Shown piece by piece: positions 15,603-28,652 of a DNA stretch of 64,000 bases. How positions within the stretch are numbered: the first letter of the stretch is position 1; the number at the start of each line of letters is the position of its first letter. This stretch comes from Pseudomonas serboccidentalis (GTDB lineage: Bacteria; Pseudomonadota; Gammaproteobacteria; Pseudomonadales; Pseudomonadaceae), in contig NZ_CP101655.1 in NCBI RefSeq assembly GCF_028830055.1, forward strand, positions 4,926,162 to 4,990,161. The letters are read 5' to 3'. The position numbers were made by a program, and so were the translations under genes. The notes beneath the pieces were generated by a model. That model ran no database searches, was not told the origin of the DNA, and saw nothing but the letters and a program-made list of their open reading frames with translations.

Positions 15603-18221
15603 TTATAAACCCTGCTCGACGAATGGAACGGTCAGTGCCAGTGCGCCATCCAGTGCGCCGGCGTCGACACCGCCGCCCTGCGCCATGTCCGGACGACCAC
15701 CGCCCTTCCCGCCCACTGCCGCAGCAGCCTGTTTCATCAAATCACCGGCTTTGAGTTGGCCAGTCAGGTCCTTGGTTACACCCGCAACCAGTACGACCTT
15801 TTCCTCATGGACACTGCCGAGCAGGATCACTGCGCGGCCGAGTTTGTTTTTCAGTTGATCGACCAGCGCCAGCAGCGCCTTGCCGTCCTGACCATCCAGA
15901 CGTGCGGCCAGAACCTTCACGCCTTTGACGTCCACTGCCGAGTTCGACAGATCGTCGCCCGCAGCGCTGGCAGCCTTGGCTTGCAACTGCTCGAGTTGCT
16001 TTTCCAGCGCGCGGTTGCGCTCCAGCACTGCCGACAGCTTGTCGATCAGGTTGTCGCGGCTGCCCTTGACCAGGGTGGCCGCTTCCTTGAGTTGTTCTTC
16101 AGCGGCGTTCAAGTAGGCCAGTGCCGCAGCACCGGTGACAGCCTCGATACGACGCACGCCCGATGCCACACCGCCTTCGCTGATAATTTTCAGCAGGCCG
16201 ATGTCGCCGGTACGGTTGGCGTGGATACCACCGCACAGCTCGACGGAGAAATCGCCGCCCATGCTCAGCACGCGCACGTTGTCGCCGTACTTCTCGCCGA
16301 ACAGCGCCATCGCGCCTTTCTGCTTGGCGGTTTCGATGTCGGTTTCTTCGGTTTCAACCGCAGAGTTCTGACGGATCTCGGCGTTGACGATGTCTTCCAG
16401 CGCCTTGATTTGCTCAGGCTTGATCGCTTCAAAGTGGCTGAAGTCAAAGCGCAGACGCTGACTGTCGACCAACGAGCCTTTCTGTTGAACGTGCTCGCCC
16501 AACACCTGACGCAATGCGGCGTGCAGCAAGTGCGTGGCGGAGTGGTTCAGCGAGGTCGCGTGACGCACCTCGGCATCGACGTGGGTTTCCACTGGTGCGC
16601 CGATGGTCAGGCTGCCCGAATCCAGCACGCCGTGGTGCAGGAACGCGCCGCCGGTCTTGGTGGTGTCACGAACGTCGAAACGCGCGTTACCCGCCTGAAG
16701 GAAACCGCAGTCGCCAATCTGGCCGCCGGATTCAGCGTAGAACGGCGTCTGATTCAGAACGATCACCGCCTCTTCGCCTTCACTCAAGACGTCGACCGAC
16801 TGGCCATCTTTATAGATAGCGACAATTTTTGCCGAACCGCGGGTGTCGGTGTAGCCGGTGAACTCGGTGGCCACATCAACCTTGACCAGCGTGTTGTAGT
16901 CCAGACCGAACGAGCTGGCCGAACGCGCACGAACACGCTGGGCTTCCATTTCACGTTCGAAGCCGACTTCATCGACGGTCAGGCCGCGCTCGCGAGCGAT
17001 GTCAGCCGTCAGGTCCATCGGGAAACCGTAGGTGTCGTAGAGTTTGAACACCACGTCGCCCGGCACCACGGTGCCTTTGAGTTCCAGCAGATCCTGCTCG
17101 AGAATCTTCAGGCCGTGCTCCAGGGTCTTGGAGAACTGCTCTTCTTCGGCCTTGAGTACGCGCTCGATGTTGCTCTGCTGCGTCTTCAGTTCCGGGAAGG
17201 CTTCGCCCATCTCGGCGACCAGCGCAGCGACGATCTTGTAGAAGAAGCTGCCGGTGGCGCCCAATTTGTTGCCGTGACGGCAGGCGCGACGAATGATGCG
17301 GCGCAGCACGTAGCCGCGACCTTCGTTGGACGGCAGCACGCCGTCGGCAATCAGGAAACCGCACGAACGGATGTGGTCGGACACCACTTTCAGCGACGAC
17401 TGATCGCCATTTTCGCAACCAATAGCTTCGGCCGAGGCTTTGAGCAGATTCTTGAACAGGTCGATGTCGTAGTTGGAATTGACGTGCTGCATCACCGCAC
17501 TGATCCGCTCCAGGCCCATGCCGGTATCCACCGACGGCGCTGGCAACGGATGCAACACGCCATCGGCGGTGCGGTTGAACTGCATGAACACGTTGTTCCA
17601 GATCTCGATGTAACGGTCGCCGTCTTCTTCCGGCGAACCCGGTGGGCCGCCCCAGATGTGGTCGCCGTGATCGTAGAAAATCTCGGTGCATGGGCCGCAC
17701 GGGCCGGTATCGCCCATGGTCCAGAAGTTGTCGGACGCGTAAGGCGCGCCTTTGTTGTCGCCGATGCGGATCATGCGCTCGACCGGTACGCCGATTTCTT
17801 TGGTCCAGATGTCATACGCTTCATCATCGGAGGCGTAGACGGTGACCCAGAGTTTTTCCTTCGGCAGTTTCAGAACACCGGTCAGGAAGGTCCAGGCGAA
17901 AGTAATCGCGTCGTGCTTGAAATAGTCACCGAAACTGAAGTTACCGAGCATTTCGAAGAAAGTGTGGTGACGAGCGGTATAACCGACGTTTTCCAGGTCG
18001 CTGTTCTTGCCACCGGCACGCACGCATTTCTGGCTGCTGGTTGCGCGGGTGTACGCGCGCTTTTCCTGGCCCAGGAAGCAGTCCTTGAACTGGTTCATCC
18101 CCGCGTTGGTGAACAGCAGGGTTGGGTCGTTGCCCGGAATCAAAGAGCTGGAGGCTACACGGGTGTGGCCTTGCTCTTCGAAGAAGCGAAGGAAGGCTTC
18201 ACGGATTTCTGCGCTTTTCAT
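15603..18221 (-). CDS. alaS: Alanyl-tRNA synthetase
   Basis: 872 residues, full length. The class II catalytic domain starts at residue 1 ([34 protein letters not shown]), followed by the tRNA-recognition region, the editing domain with HSATH and [12 protein letters not shown] (zinc and editing residues), and the C-terminal oligomerisation domain with a [15 protein letters not shown] motif. It charges tRNA-Ala and clears mischarged Ser and Gly. The start at 18221 removes a 22-residue non-conserved extension. Confidence 0.98.
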   Translation of the reverse strand: MKSAEIREAFLRFFEEQGHTRVASSSLIPGNDPTLLFTNAGMNQFKDCFLGQEKRAYTRATSSQKCVRAGGKNSDLENVGYTARHHTFFEMLGNFSFGDYFKHDAITFAWTFLTGVLKLPKEKLWVTVYASDDEAYDIWTKEIGVPVERMIRIGDNKGAPYASDNFWTMGDTGPCGPCTEIFYDHGDHIWGGPPGSPEEDGDRYIEIWNNVFMQFNRTADGVLHPLPAPSVDTGMGLERISAVMQHVNSNYDIDLFKNLLKASAEAIGCENGDQSSLKVVSDHIRSCGFLIADGVLPSNEGRGYVLRRIIRRACRHGNKLGATGSFFYKIVAALVAEMGEAFPELKTQQSNIERVLKAEEEQFSKTLEHGLKILEQDLLELKGTVVPGDVVFKLYDTYGFPMDLTADIARERGLTVDEVGFEREMEAQRVRARSASSFGLDYNTLVKVDVATEFTGYTDTRGSAKIVAIYKDGQSVDVLSEGEEAVIVLNQTPFYAESGGQIGDCGFLQAGNARFDVRDTTKTGGAFLHHGVLDSGSLTIGAPVETHVDAEVRHATSLNHSATHLLHAALRQVLGEHVQQKGSLVDSQRLRFDFSHFEAIKPEQIKALEDIVNAEIRQNSAVETEETDIETAKQKGAMALFGEKYGDNVRVLSMGGDFSVELCGGIHANRTGDIGLLKIISEGGVASGVRRIEAVTGAAALAYLNAAEEQLKEAATLVKGSRDNLIDKLSAVLERNRALEKQLEQLQAKAASAAGDDLSNSAVDVKGVKVLAARLDGQDGKALLALVDQLKNKLGRAVILLGSVHEEKVVLVAGVTKDLTGQLKAGDLMKQAAAAVGGKGGGRPDMAQGGGVDAGALDGALALTVPFVEQGL

Positions 18222-18367
18222 TAGGTTCTTCCACGGAGGCTGCGGCCAAAGGCCTGTTCGAAACGTCAACAGACGAAGCGACGGCAAAGGGCCGCATTAT
18301 ATCGGCCCTGCGCGCGGGGTACAGCGTGTTTATACGATAGAAACGGTCAATTGGACGGCTAACGCTA

Positions 18368-19372
18368 TCACTTGCGCGAAAACTCGACGAATGTCGCGAT
18401 CACTTGCTCGATTTGCGAGCGATTGACGTCCATGTGCGTGACCATGCGCAAGCGCGCCGCAGCGCTCAACATGATCCCGCGCTCGGCGGCAAACGCCTTG
18501 AGCGCTTCGGCCTGTTCGCCCATTTGCACGTAAACCATGTTGGTCTGCACCGGCTCGACGCTGAACCCGGCCTCGCGCAAGCCTTCGGCCAGAAACTGCG
18601 CGTTGGCATGGTCATCCGCCAGGCGTTGAACGTTGTGCTCCAGCGCGTACAGCCCCGCCGCTGCCAGCAATCCGGCCTGACGCATGCCGCCGCCGACCAT
18701 CTTGCGCAGGCGGCGCGCTTTGCCGATCAGTTCAGCCGAGCCGCACAGCACCGAACCCACTGGCGCGCCGAGGCCCTTGGACAGGCACACCGAGACCGAA
18801 TCGAAATGCCGAGTGATTTCCCGGGCATCCACCCCGAGCTTGACCGCCGCGTTGTACAGGCGCGCGCCGTCCAGGTGCAGCGCCAGGCCATGATCCTGAG
18901 TGAATTTGCGCGCCCGGGCCAGGTACTCCAGCGGCAGCACCTTGCCCTGCATGGTGTTTTCCAGCGCCAGCAGACGCGTGCGGGCGAAGTGGAAATCGTC
19001 CGGTTTGATCGCTGCGGCCACCTGATCCAGATCCAGCGAGCCGTCGGCCTGCACGTCCAGCGGCTGCGGCTGGATCGAGCCGAGCACCGCTGCGCCACCA
19101 CCCTCGTACTTATACGTGTGCGCCTGCTGGCCGACGATGTATTCGTCGCCGCGCTCGCAATGCGCCATCAGGCCCAACAGGTTGCTCATGGTACCGGTCG
19201 GCACGAACAGCGCTGCGGAAAAGCCCAGACGTTTTGCCAGTTCCGCTTCCAGACGATTGACCGTCGGATCTTCGCCATACACATCATCACCAGTGGCGGC
19301 GCCAGTCATGGCATCCAGCATGGCAGGAGTCGGTTGGGTGACGGTGTCGCTGCGAAGATCGATAACGCTCAT
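18368..19372 (-). CDS. ltaE: Low-specificity L-threonine aldolase
   Basis: 334 residues of the fold-type I PLP family. The N-terminus [19 protein letters not shown] is typical of threonine aldolases. The PLP lysine lies in [14 protein letters not shown] (about residue 205). The enzyme splits threonine and allo-threonine into glycine and acetaldehyde. The ATG at 19372 is used because it begins the conserved start; an in-frame upstream ATG would add a basic stretch. The gene is monocistronic, between alaS and the FMN-riboswitch gene. Confidence 0.93.
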   Translation of the reverse strand: MSVIDLRSDTVTQPTPAMLDAMTGAATGDDVYGEDPTVNRLEAELAKRLGFSAALFVPTGTMSNLLGLMAHCERGDEYIVGQQAHTYKYEGGGAAVLGSIQPQPLDVQADGSLDLDQVAAAIKPDDFHFARTRLLALENTMQGKVLPLEYLARARKFTQDHGLALHLDGARLYNAAVKLGVDAREITRHFDSVSVCLSKGLGAPVGSVLCGSAELIGKARRLRKMVGGGMRQAGLLAAAGLYALEHNVQRLADDHANAQFLAEGLREAGFSVEPVQTNMVYVQMGEQAEALKAFAAERGIMLSAAARLRMVTHMDVNRSQIEQVIATFVEFSRK

Positions 19373-19575
19373 GAACCTGGCCTCAAAGTCAGCAGGGGAA
19401 ATCCCTTTACGAAGGTGAATTACTGCGGTCATCGCGCAGATTAATCAACCCTTGGCGCAGGAAAACGGCACACGAGCCTTCAAAAAAACCGATGACAATC
19501 ATCACAAAGGCGCAATGCACCGCTCGCCAATCTGTGATAAAAACGCTGCGCCGCCCGAGAAAGGGCGGCAAAAAC

Positions 19576-19740
19576 GTTCTCAGGGCGGGGTGCAATTCCC
19601 CACCGGCGGTAATTGCGCGCAACGCGCATAGCCCGCGAGCGCTTGGCGACGGACACGGCATTGGCGGTGCACTTCGGCAAGGTCAGCAGACCCGGTGTGA
19701 TTCCGGGGCCGACGGTCATAGTCCGGATGAAGAGAGAACG
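19576..19740 (+). promoter_or_regulatory. FMN riboswitch (RFN element)
   Basis: The closing stem P1 is exact: CGTTCTC (19576-19582) pairs with GAGAACG (19734-19740). Inside are the conserved RFN blocks, including the stretch ending GGGGTGCAATTCCCCACCGG and the distal AGTCCGGATGAAGAGAG. It senses FMN and here controls the lumazine synthase gene that begins 105 bases downstream. Confidence 0.95.
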
Positions 19741-19814
19741 GGATTGACGCCAAAGGGCCGCCCGCGCGCTTGCGTGCTCGTGCGTACCCTTGAATCCCTT
19801 TCGATTCATAACGC

Positions 19815-19835
19815 CCTGTTTTTCACACAAACAGG
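19815..19835 (+). promoter_or_regulatory. Hairpin covering ribH ribosome site
   Basis: CCTGTTT pairs with AAACAGG, and the last bases belong to the CAGGAG ribosome site of ribH. This could be the sequestering stem of a translational expression platform. Inferred from complementarity only. Confidence 0.45.
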
Positions 19836-19844
19836 AGTCAGAAC

Positions 19845-20354
19845 ATGCAACCCACCGCTATCGACAGCAAAACCAAACACCCACACGGCGAGCGCGTCGC
19901 GTTCATCCAGGCCTGCTGGCACAAGGAAATCGTCGACCAGAGCCGCAAAGGCTTCGTCGCCGAAATGCTTGCCCTGGGTTATCAGGAATCGGACATCGAT
20001 TTCTTCGAAGTCGGCGGCGCCTTTGAAATGCCCCTGCACGCCAAGTTGCTGGCCAAGACCGGTCGTTATGCCGGCATCGTTGCGGCTGCTCTGGTCGTGG
20101 ACGGCGGCATCTACCGTCACGAGTTCGTCGCCCAATCGGTGGTCAGCGGCCTGATGCAGGTGCAGCTGGAAACGGAAGTACCGGTGTTCTCGGTGTCCCT
20201 GACCCCGCATCACTTCCACGCCGGTGAAGAGCACCAGAAGTTCTTCTTCGAGCACTTCGTGCACAAGGGTCAGGAAGCGGCCAGAACTTGCGCCGATACG
20301 TTGCAAAAGGTTCGTGCGCTGCGCCGTAGTGAGCCGCGTGCACTCGCCGTCTGA
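19845..20354 (+). CDS. ribH: 6,7-dimethyl-8-ribityllumazine synthase (type II)
   Basis: 169 residues. It lacks a standard type I N-terminus but carries FEVGGAFEMPLHAKLLAKTGRYAGIVAAALVVDGGIYRHEFVAQSVV and TPHHFH, the pattern of type II (decameric) lumazine synthases. It condenses 5-amino-6-ribitylaminouracil with 3,4-dihydroxy-2-butanone 4-phosphate, the penultimate riboflavin step. It is directly controlled by the FMN riboswitch and stands apart from the main rib genes, so it is probably a second, FMN-repressed isoenzyme. The ATG has a CAGGAG ribosome site. Confidence 0.92.
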   Translation: MQPTAIDSKTKHPHGERVAFIQACWHKEIVDQSRKGFVAEMLALGYQESDIDFFEVGGAFEMPLHAKLLAKTGRYAGIVAAALVVDGGIYRHEFVAQSVVSGLMQVQLETEVPVFSVSLTPHHFHAGEEHQKFFFEHFVHKGQEAARTCADTLQKVRALRRSEPRALAV

Positions 20355-20366
20355 CCACAACGCTCC

Positions 20367-20458
20367 CCTGTAGGAGCTGTCGAGTGAAACGAGGCTGCGA
20401 TCTTTTGATCGTCTAAAAACAAGATCAAAAGATCGCAGCCTTCGGCAGCTCCTACAGG
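20367..20458. repeat. Pseudomonas inverted repeat, type A copy 1
   Basis: The long arms begin CCTGTAGGAGCTG and return as CAGCTCCTACAGG, with internal GGCTGCGATCTTTTGATC complementarity. Other copies are at 34758 and 41825. It lies between convergent ribH and astE and may act as a terminator. Confidence 0.85.
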
Positions 20459-20482
20459 ATTTTGTGTCAGGCCAAAACTGCG

Positions 20483-21493
20483 TCAGGCGAGATTTTCGTC
20501 GCCGCTTGGCACGATCAGAATGCCCGCGCGCAAGCCGTTCTTGACCTTCGGATTAGGGAAGATGATCCGAGCGCCCTCTTCCTCGATGACCCAGCGAGTA
20601 TTGGCCAGATCTTCGGCCAGCAGATAACCCACGTCTAATTCAGAAAAGTTCTCGATGTCCGCCGGCAGGTTCAGGCGGAACGCATCGCTGTGCTTGATGA
20701 TCTCCCGCGCCACGCTGAACAGCTGCAAACCGTCCAGACCTTCTTCGGCCAGATCAGGCTCGTTGCCTTCGATGATCTGCTTCAGCCGGGTTTCCAGCAG
20801 CGAGACGTTAACCCCTTCGTTCTGCCCGAATGGCCGCGCCTTGCCCAGTTCCAGGGTGAAAGACTCGGCACCGAGTTTGTCGTAGGTGTACGAGCTGAAC
20901 ACGATCGATGGCTTGTTCTGCAGCAAGACCGCTTCCATGCCGGCGGCACGCAGGCGCGCCAGTTCGCGACGCGAATGCTGGCGACCTTCCTTCCACGGGT
21001 ACAGAGCGAACTGCTCGATCTTCGAACCACGAATCGCCGTGTGCAGGTCGTAGTGCAGACGCTGACGGTTCGCCAGACTGAAGAAGCTCGCTGCCAGTCG
21101 TTCCAGCTCACAGGCGCGGATGGCTTCAGAGCCGCTGGTTTGTTCATGACGGCCGTTGAACAGCCGATTGACGTCCTGCTCGACGAAGCGCTCGCCCTTG
21201 CGAATCGCCTCGGGGTTGCCGAACAGGAACAGAATGCGTGCGCGCGGCTTCAGATCGCCGCGAGCGATGTCATGCAGCAGCCGATCAAGCAACTCGATCG
21301 GCGCTGTTTCATTGCCGTGGATACCTGCCGACAGCAGCAGGTCCAGGCCATTGTCACGCGCTTCGGGCGGCCGGACTTCCAGCGCCCCCTCGCTCAACCA
21401 GCGCATGCGCACGCCTTCGACAGTCAGTTGAGTCTTCTCCGCCGGTTCGCGGCCGGCGAGGGTCAGTTCAAGCAGTTTGCCGAGGGCGAGCAT
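20483..21493 (-). CDS. aruE: Succinylglutamate desuccinylase (AruE/AstE)
   Basis: 336 residues of the zinc carboxypeptidase-like AstE/AspA family. The zinc site includes [10 protein letters not shown] (His and Glu) and a later His in [10 protein letters not shown]. It hydrolyses N-succinylglutamate to glutamate and succinate, the last step of the arginine succinyltransferase (AST) pathway. Last gene of the leftward aruCFGDBE block. Confidence 0.95.
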   Translation of the reverse strand: MLALGKLLELTLAGREPAEKTQLTVEGVRMRWLSEGALEVRPPEARDNGLDLLLSAGIHGNETAPIELLDRLLHDIARGDLKPRARILFLFGNPEAIRKGERFVEQDVNRLFNGRHEQTSGSEAIRACELERLAASFFSLANRQRLHYDLHTAIRGSKIEQFALYPWKEGRQHSRRELARLRAAGMEAVLLQNKPSIVFSSYTYDKLGAESFTLELGKARPFGQNEGVNVSLLETRLKQIIEGNEPDLAEEGLDGLQLFSVAREIIKHSDAFRLNLPADIENFSELDVGYLLAEDLANTRWVIEEEGARIIFPNPKVKNGLRAGILIVPSGDENLA

Positions 21494-21505
21494 AGCGCGG
21501 CTTCC

Positions 21506-21793
21506 TTAGTGATCGTGGTTGCAATCCGGGCCGTGCACATGGTCTTCGTCGCCGACTTCAGCCGGCTCCATTTCCAGTTGCAGGCTGACCAGATTCGTTG
21601 CCAATGGGCGCAGCAGCAGGTTGGCGTACTCTTCGTCACCCTCCTCGACGTCCACGCCGATCAGCAGCTGGCCACGGCCATCCTGCTGGATCCACAGCTC
21701 TTTGCCTTGCCACATGACCGCGACGCGGGTGCACGAGGTTTGCAGTTGCGTGCCGTCGGTGTCTTCAAGGATCAGCTGCAGGGAATCGCTCAT
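21506..21793 (-). CDS. Conserved 95-residue protein in aru operon
   Basis: Start at 21793 (MSDSLQLILED), inside a longer frame that has no better start. The C-terminus is acidic and ends with HVHGPDCNHDH, a His/Cys-rich tail that could bind a metal. It lies between aruB and aruE and is co-directional, so it is probably part of the operon. From memory, a small unannotated gene occupies the same place in P. aeruginosa. No catalytic motif seen; the role in arginine catabolism is unknown. Confidence 0.8.
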   Translation of the reverse strand: MSDSLQLILEDTDGTQLQTSCTRVAVMWQGKELWIQQDGRGQLLIGVDVEEGDEEYANLLLRPLATNLVSLQLEMEPAEVGDEDHVHGPDCNHDH

Positions 21794-21850
21794 GTTTTTA
21801 CTCTCTTGGGGAGACAAGCCGCGCGCCGCGTTCAGGTGGCGCGCCGGCCA

Positions 21851-23197
21851 TCAATTGATCTGGAATGGATAAACCGAGCCCAGTTTAAGGATTTGCGTCA
21901 GTTCATCCAGTGCCGTCCGGCATTCAAGCAGCAACTTCGGGTCCGCCAGATCGTTTTCGCTCAGGCGGTCGCGGTAGTGCTTTTCAACCCATGCGGTCAA
22001 CGAACCGTACAACGGTGCGGTCATGATAACCCCTGGGTTGACGGCCGCCAGCTCGGTTTCGTTGAGCGCGACGCGCAGTCGCAGGCACGCCGGGCCACCG
22101 CCGTTCTGCATGCTTTGCTTGAGGTCGAAGACTTTCACTTCGCGGATCAGGCCGCCGGAACTGGTCAGGCCTTGCAAGTAGTTCCACACGCGCTCGTTGG
22201 CCTGGCACTCTTGCGGCACGATCAACAGCATCGAGCCGTCAGGACGCGACAGCAACTGGCTGTTGAACAGGTAGGAGCGCACCGCGTCGTCCACGGTGAC
22301 CGCCGAACGCGGCACACAGATCGACTGGAACTTGCCGCCGACCCTGGCCAGCTTGCCTTGCAGCTCAGCCAGCATCTGCTCGGTGTCGAGGAACGCATCC
22401 TCGTGATAGAACAGCGCCTCGCCGTTACCCACCGCGATCACGTCGTTGTGGAACACACCCTGATCGATCACCGCCGGGTTCTGCTGGGCGTAAACCACGC
22501 CCTCGTCACGCAGACCGTGCAGACGCGCAACGGCTTGCGAGGCTTCCAGAGTCTGGCGCGCCGGGTACTTCTGCGGCGCCGGGTAACGGGTGTCGAACGC
22601 ACTGCGCCCGAACACGAAAAACTCGACACCGGCCTCGCCGTACTCACGGCAGAAACGCGTGTGGTTGGCCGCACCTTCGTCACCGAACTGTGCCACTGCC
22701 GGCAATGCGGCGTGGTGGGCGAAGTGCTGTTGATCAGCGAACATTGCCCCCAGTACACGGCTGGTGGTCGGGTGTTCGATGCTGCGGTGGTATTTGCAGT
22801 TGAGGTTGGCGGCGGTGAAATGCACGCGACCGTCAGCGGTGTCGGCACTCGGGCTGACGGTGGCAGCGTTGGCTACCCACATGCTTGACGCCGAGCAACT
22901 GGCAACCAGCAGCGGCATGGCTTCCTTGGCGGCGCGCTCGATCACTTGCGCGTCGGTGCCACTGAAACCCAGACGGCGCAACGCGGCCACGTCCGGACGT
23001 TCCTGCGGCGCCAGTACGCCTTGCTGAAAGCCCATTTCCATCAGCGCTTTCATTTTGGCCAGGCCTTGCAGCGCCGCTTCCTTCGGGTTCGAGGATTGCT
23101 GGCTGTTGCTCTGGGACGCAACGTTGCCGTAGGACAGACCACCGTAGTTATGGGTCGGCCCCACTAGACCGTCAAAATTGACTTCATAGGATTTCAT
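21851..23197 (-). CDS. aruB: N-succinylarginine dihydrolase (AruB/AstB)
   Basis: 448 residues. The N-terminus [20 protein letters not shown] is diagnostic, and the fold is that of the guanidine-modifying enzymes. It converts N2-succinylarginine to N2-succinylornithine plus ammonia and CO2. The start at 23197 drops a 13-residue non-conserved extension. The 163-bp space between aruD and aruB holds a Pseudomonas inverted repeat. Confidence 0.95.
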   Translation of the reverse strand: MKSYEVNFDGLVGPTHNYGGLSYGNVASQSNSQQSSNPKEAALQGLAKMKALMEMGFQQGVLAPQERPDVAALRRLGFSGTDAQVIERAAKEAMPLLVASCSASSMWVANAATVSPSADTADGRVHFTAANLNCKYHRSIEHPTTSRVLGAMFADQQHFAHHAALPAVAQFGDEGAANHTRFCREYGEAGVEFFVFGRSAFDTRYPAPQKYPARQTLEASQAVARLHGLRDEGVVYAQQNPAVIDQGVFHNDVIAVGNGEALFYHEDAFLDTEQMLAELQGKLARVGGKFQSICVPRSAVTVDDAVRSYLFNSQLLSRPDGSMLLIVPQECQANERVWNYLQGLTSSGGLIREVKVFDLKQSMQNGGGPACLRLRVALNETELAAVNPGVIMTAPLYGSLTAWVEKHYRDRLSENDLADPKLLLECRTALDELTQILKLGSVYPFQIN

Positions 23198-23266
23198 CAG
23201 CGAGGCTCCACGAGAATCTGTTGTTATAGGCTTCAAGTAACAATTCAGTCAGACCGCGTCGCGGCT

Positions 23267-23355
23267 ATCGCGAGCAGGCTCACTCCTACAGTTTTAGCGG
23301 TGAACACAGATGTTGTGTGCGACACAATTCCTGTAGGAGTGAGCCTGCTCGCGAT
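23267..23355. repeat. Pseudomonas inverted repeat, type B copy 1
   Basis: ATCGCGAGCAGGCTCACTCC on one side and its complement on the other, around a loop of about 40 bases. Further copies are at 26972, 39615 and 61341. Confidence 0.85.
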
Positions 23356-23360
23356 GGCCG

Positions 23361-25852
<2,492 letters not shown>

Positions 25853-25903
25853 GCTATCTCCTCAAACGGGCCGCCTTCGCCACCCGTGAAACTCGCTAAG
25901 GCG

Positions 25904-26923
25904 TTAAACCGCCACCAGGCGCACGCTGGCACCTTCACCGACGCCCAAGGCTTCGGCTGCTTCCAGATCCAGGGTCACCGGTTTGCCCGGCGCGTAATCC
26001 AGCTCCAGCAGCACCGCGCGGTAATCCTGCAACTGCGCGTTGGCCACCAGGTACTGGCGCCCGACACCTTTGACCGGCTCGCCGATCTTCACCGGCACCA
26101 CACGGCTCTGGGCGATCGAACGGATCCCCGAAACACGCGCATGCAGGGTCGGGCCACCGTCGAAAATGTCGATGTAGTGATCGGTCTCGAAGCCTTCGCG
26201 CATCAGGATGTCGAAGGTGATCTGCGCACGCGGGTGCACCTGGCCCATCGCTTCTTGAGCGGAATCCGGCAGCAGCGGCACGTAGATCGGGTAATGCGGC
26301 ATCAGCTCGGCGAGGAACGTACGGCTCTTCAGGCCACACAGACGCTCGGCCTCGGCGTAATTGAGGTCGAAGAAGTTGCGACCGATCGCATCCCAGAACG
26401 GCGAATCACCGTTCTCGTCGCTGTAGCCGACGATCTCGGTCACTACCGAATCAGCGAAACGCTCCGGGTGGCTGGCGACGAACAGCAAGCGGCCACGGGA
26501 GTTGAGTTCAGCCCACGGCGACCCCACCAGCTCGCGCTGCACGTAGAAACTGGTCAGCAAGCTGTTGCCGGTCAGGTCGTGGCATTGCGAAAGCACGTGG
26601 ATCTTGTTGTGGATCTTCAGCTCGCGGGAAGCGTGCACGAAAGTCTCGTTGCGAAAGCTGTAGAACGGCTCCGAATAACCGGCCGAGGCGACGATGGCCG
26701 AGCAGCCCACCAGTTTGCCGGTAGCGGTGTCTTCAAGGACGAAGAAGTAGCTCTCCTCGCCATTGAAGCTCACTTCGGCGGCAAACGAGGCTTCGCTTGC
26801 GGCGATCTTGTCGCTCAGACGTTCCACGTCATCCGGCAAGGAAGTGACACCAATCGGACTGTCCGCAGCCAGACGCTGTACCTCGCCCAGATCAGCCATT
26901 TGCGCAGGGCGCATCACCAGCAT
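25904..26923 (-). CDS. aruF: Arginine N-succinyltransferase subunit AruF
   Basis: 339 residues, aligned to AruG along its whole length (MLVMRPAQMADLGEVQRLA, PHYPIYVPLLPDSAQEAMGQVHP, DIFDGGPTLHA). Subunit of the succinyltransferase. The intergenic space to aruC holds a type B inverted repeat. Confidence 0.94.
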   Translation of the reverse strand: MLVMRPAQMADLGEVQRLAADSPIGVTSLPDDVERLSDKIAASEASFAAEVSFNGEESYFFVLEDTATGKLVGCSAIVASAGYSEPFYSFRNETFVHASRELKIHNKIHVLSQCHDLTGNSLLTSFYVQRELVGSPWAELNSRGRLLFVASHPERFADSVVTEIVGYSDENGDSPFWDAIGRNFFDLNYAEAERLCGLKSRTFLAELMPHYPIYVPLLPDSAQEAMGQVHPRAQITFDILMREGFETDHYIDIFDGGPTLHARVSGIRSIAQSRVVPVKIGEPVKGVGRQYLVANAQLQDYRAVLLELDYAPGKPVTLDLEAAEALGVGEGASVRLVAV

Positions 26924-26971
26924 GGTGTCACTCCTTTTCTCTTATCAATTCACAGAAAAAACACCGGACCT

Positions 26972-27060
26972 TGTAGGAGTGAGCCTGCTCGCGATTGCGG
27001 TCTGTCAGAAACCAATGAGTCGACTGACATACCGCAATCGCGAGCAGGCTCACTCCTACA
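26972..27060. repeat. Pseudomonas inverted repeat, type B copy 2
   Basis: Complementary arms TGTAGGAGTGAGCCTGCTCG and its reverse complement, with an inner stem GCGATTGCGGT/ACCGCAATCGC and a central loop. It lies between aruC and aruF and may affect mRNA stability or expression balance inside the operon. Confidence 0.85.
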
Positions 27061-27124
27061 TTTGATCGGGTCCGGCATTGAAATTTTGATCGACGCCCGA
27101 AATCCTCAGGCGTCGAAGGGTCTA

Positions 27125-28444
<1,320 letters not shown>

Positions 28445-28474
28445 TTATAGCGCAAACCCCGGATTTTCCCGGGT

Positions 28475-28490
28475 TTACGGCAATGCGACA
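28475..28490 (-). promoter_or_regulatory. ArgR-like half site, aruC-distal
   Basis: A second TGTCGC-N8-AA on the leftward strand, 51 bp upstream of the first. ArgR induces this operon when arginine is present. Confidence 0.6.
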
Positions 28491-28573
28491 TATAGCGTCG
28501 CAAAGGCGCAGTTTAACTGGCGGCAAGGGATTGCGGCAGACCTGCTTCTTTGTAACTCAAGACGATTTATCAG

Positions 28574-28595
28574 GTGCGGTATATATGTACCGCAC
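28574..28595. repeat. 8-bp hairpin upstream of LRR gene
   Basis: GTGCGGTA, six bases, then TACCGCAC. It could be an operator for the LRR gene. Confidence 0.45.
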
Positions 28596-28652
28596 GCGGT
28601 CGACTTTCTCGGGTTCTCCTAGGAGACTTTCAAATTCGACGGCAGCTTGCGA

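Larger units (their letters stand above)
19373..19844. other. 472-bp region carrying promoters and the FMN riboswitch
   Basis: The left third should hold the leftward threonine-aldolase promoter; the rest is the ribH leader. No protein gene is seen. Confidence 0.6.

Noticed and set aside
14262..15608. Open frame opposite lysC
   Set aside because: Antisense to a conserved aspartate kinase; composition is not protein-like.
15756..18224. Long open frame (822 codons) opposite alaS
   Set aside because: It mirrors alaS in a GC-rich gene, has no ribosome site and no protein-family character.
20690..22888. Long open frame opposite aruB/aruE
   Set aside because: It spans two genes and the gap between them on the other strand; an antisense artefact of high GC.
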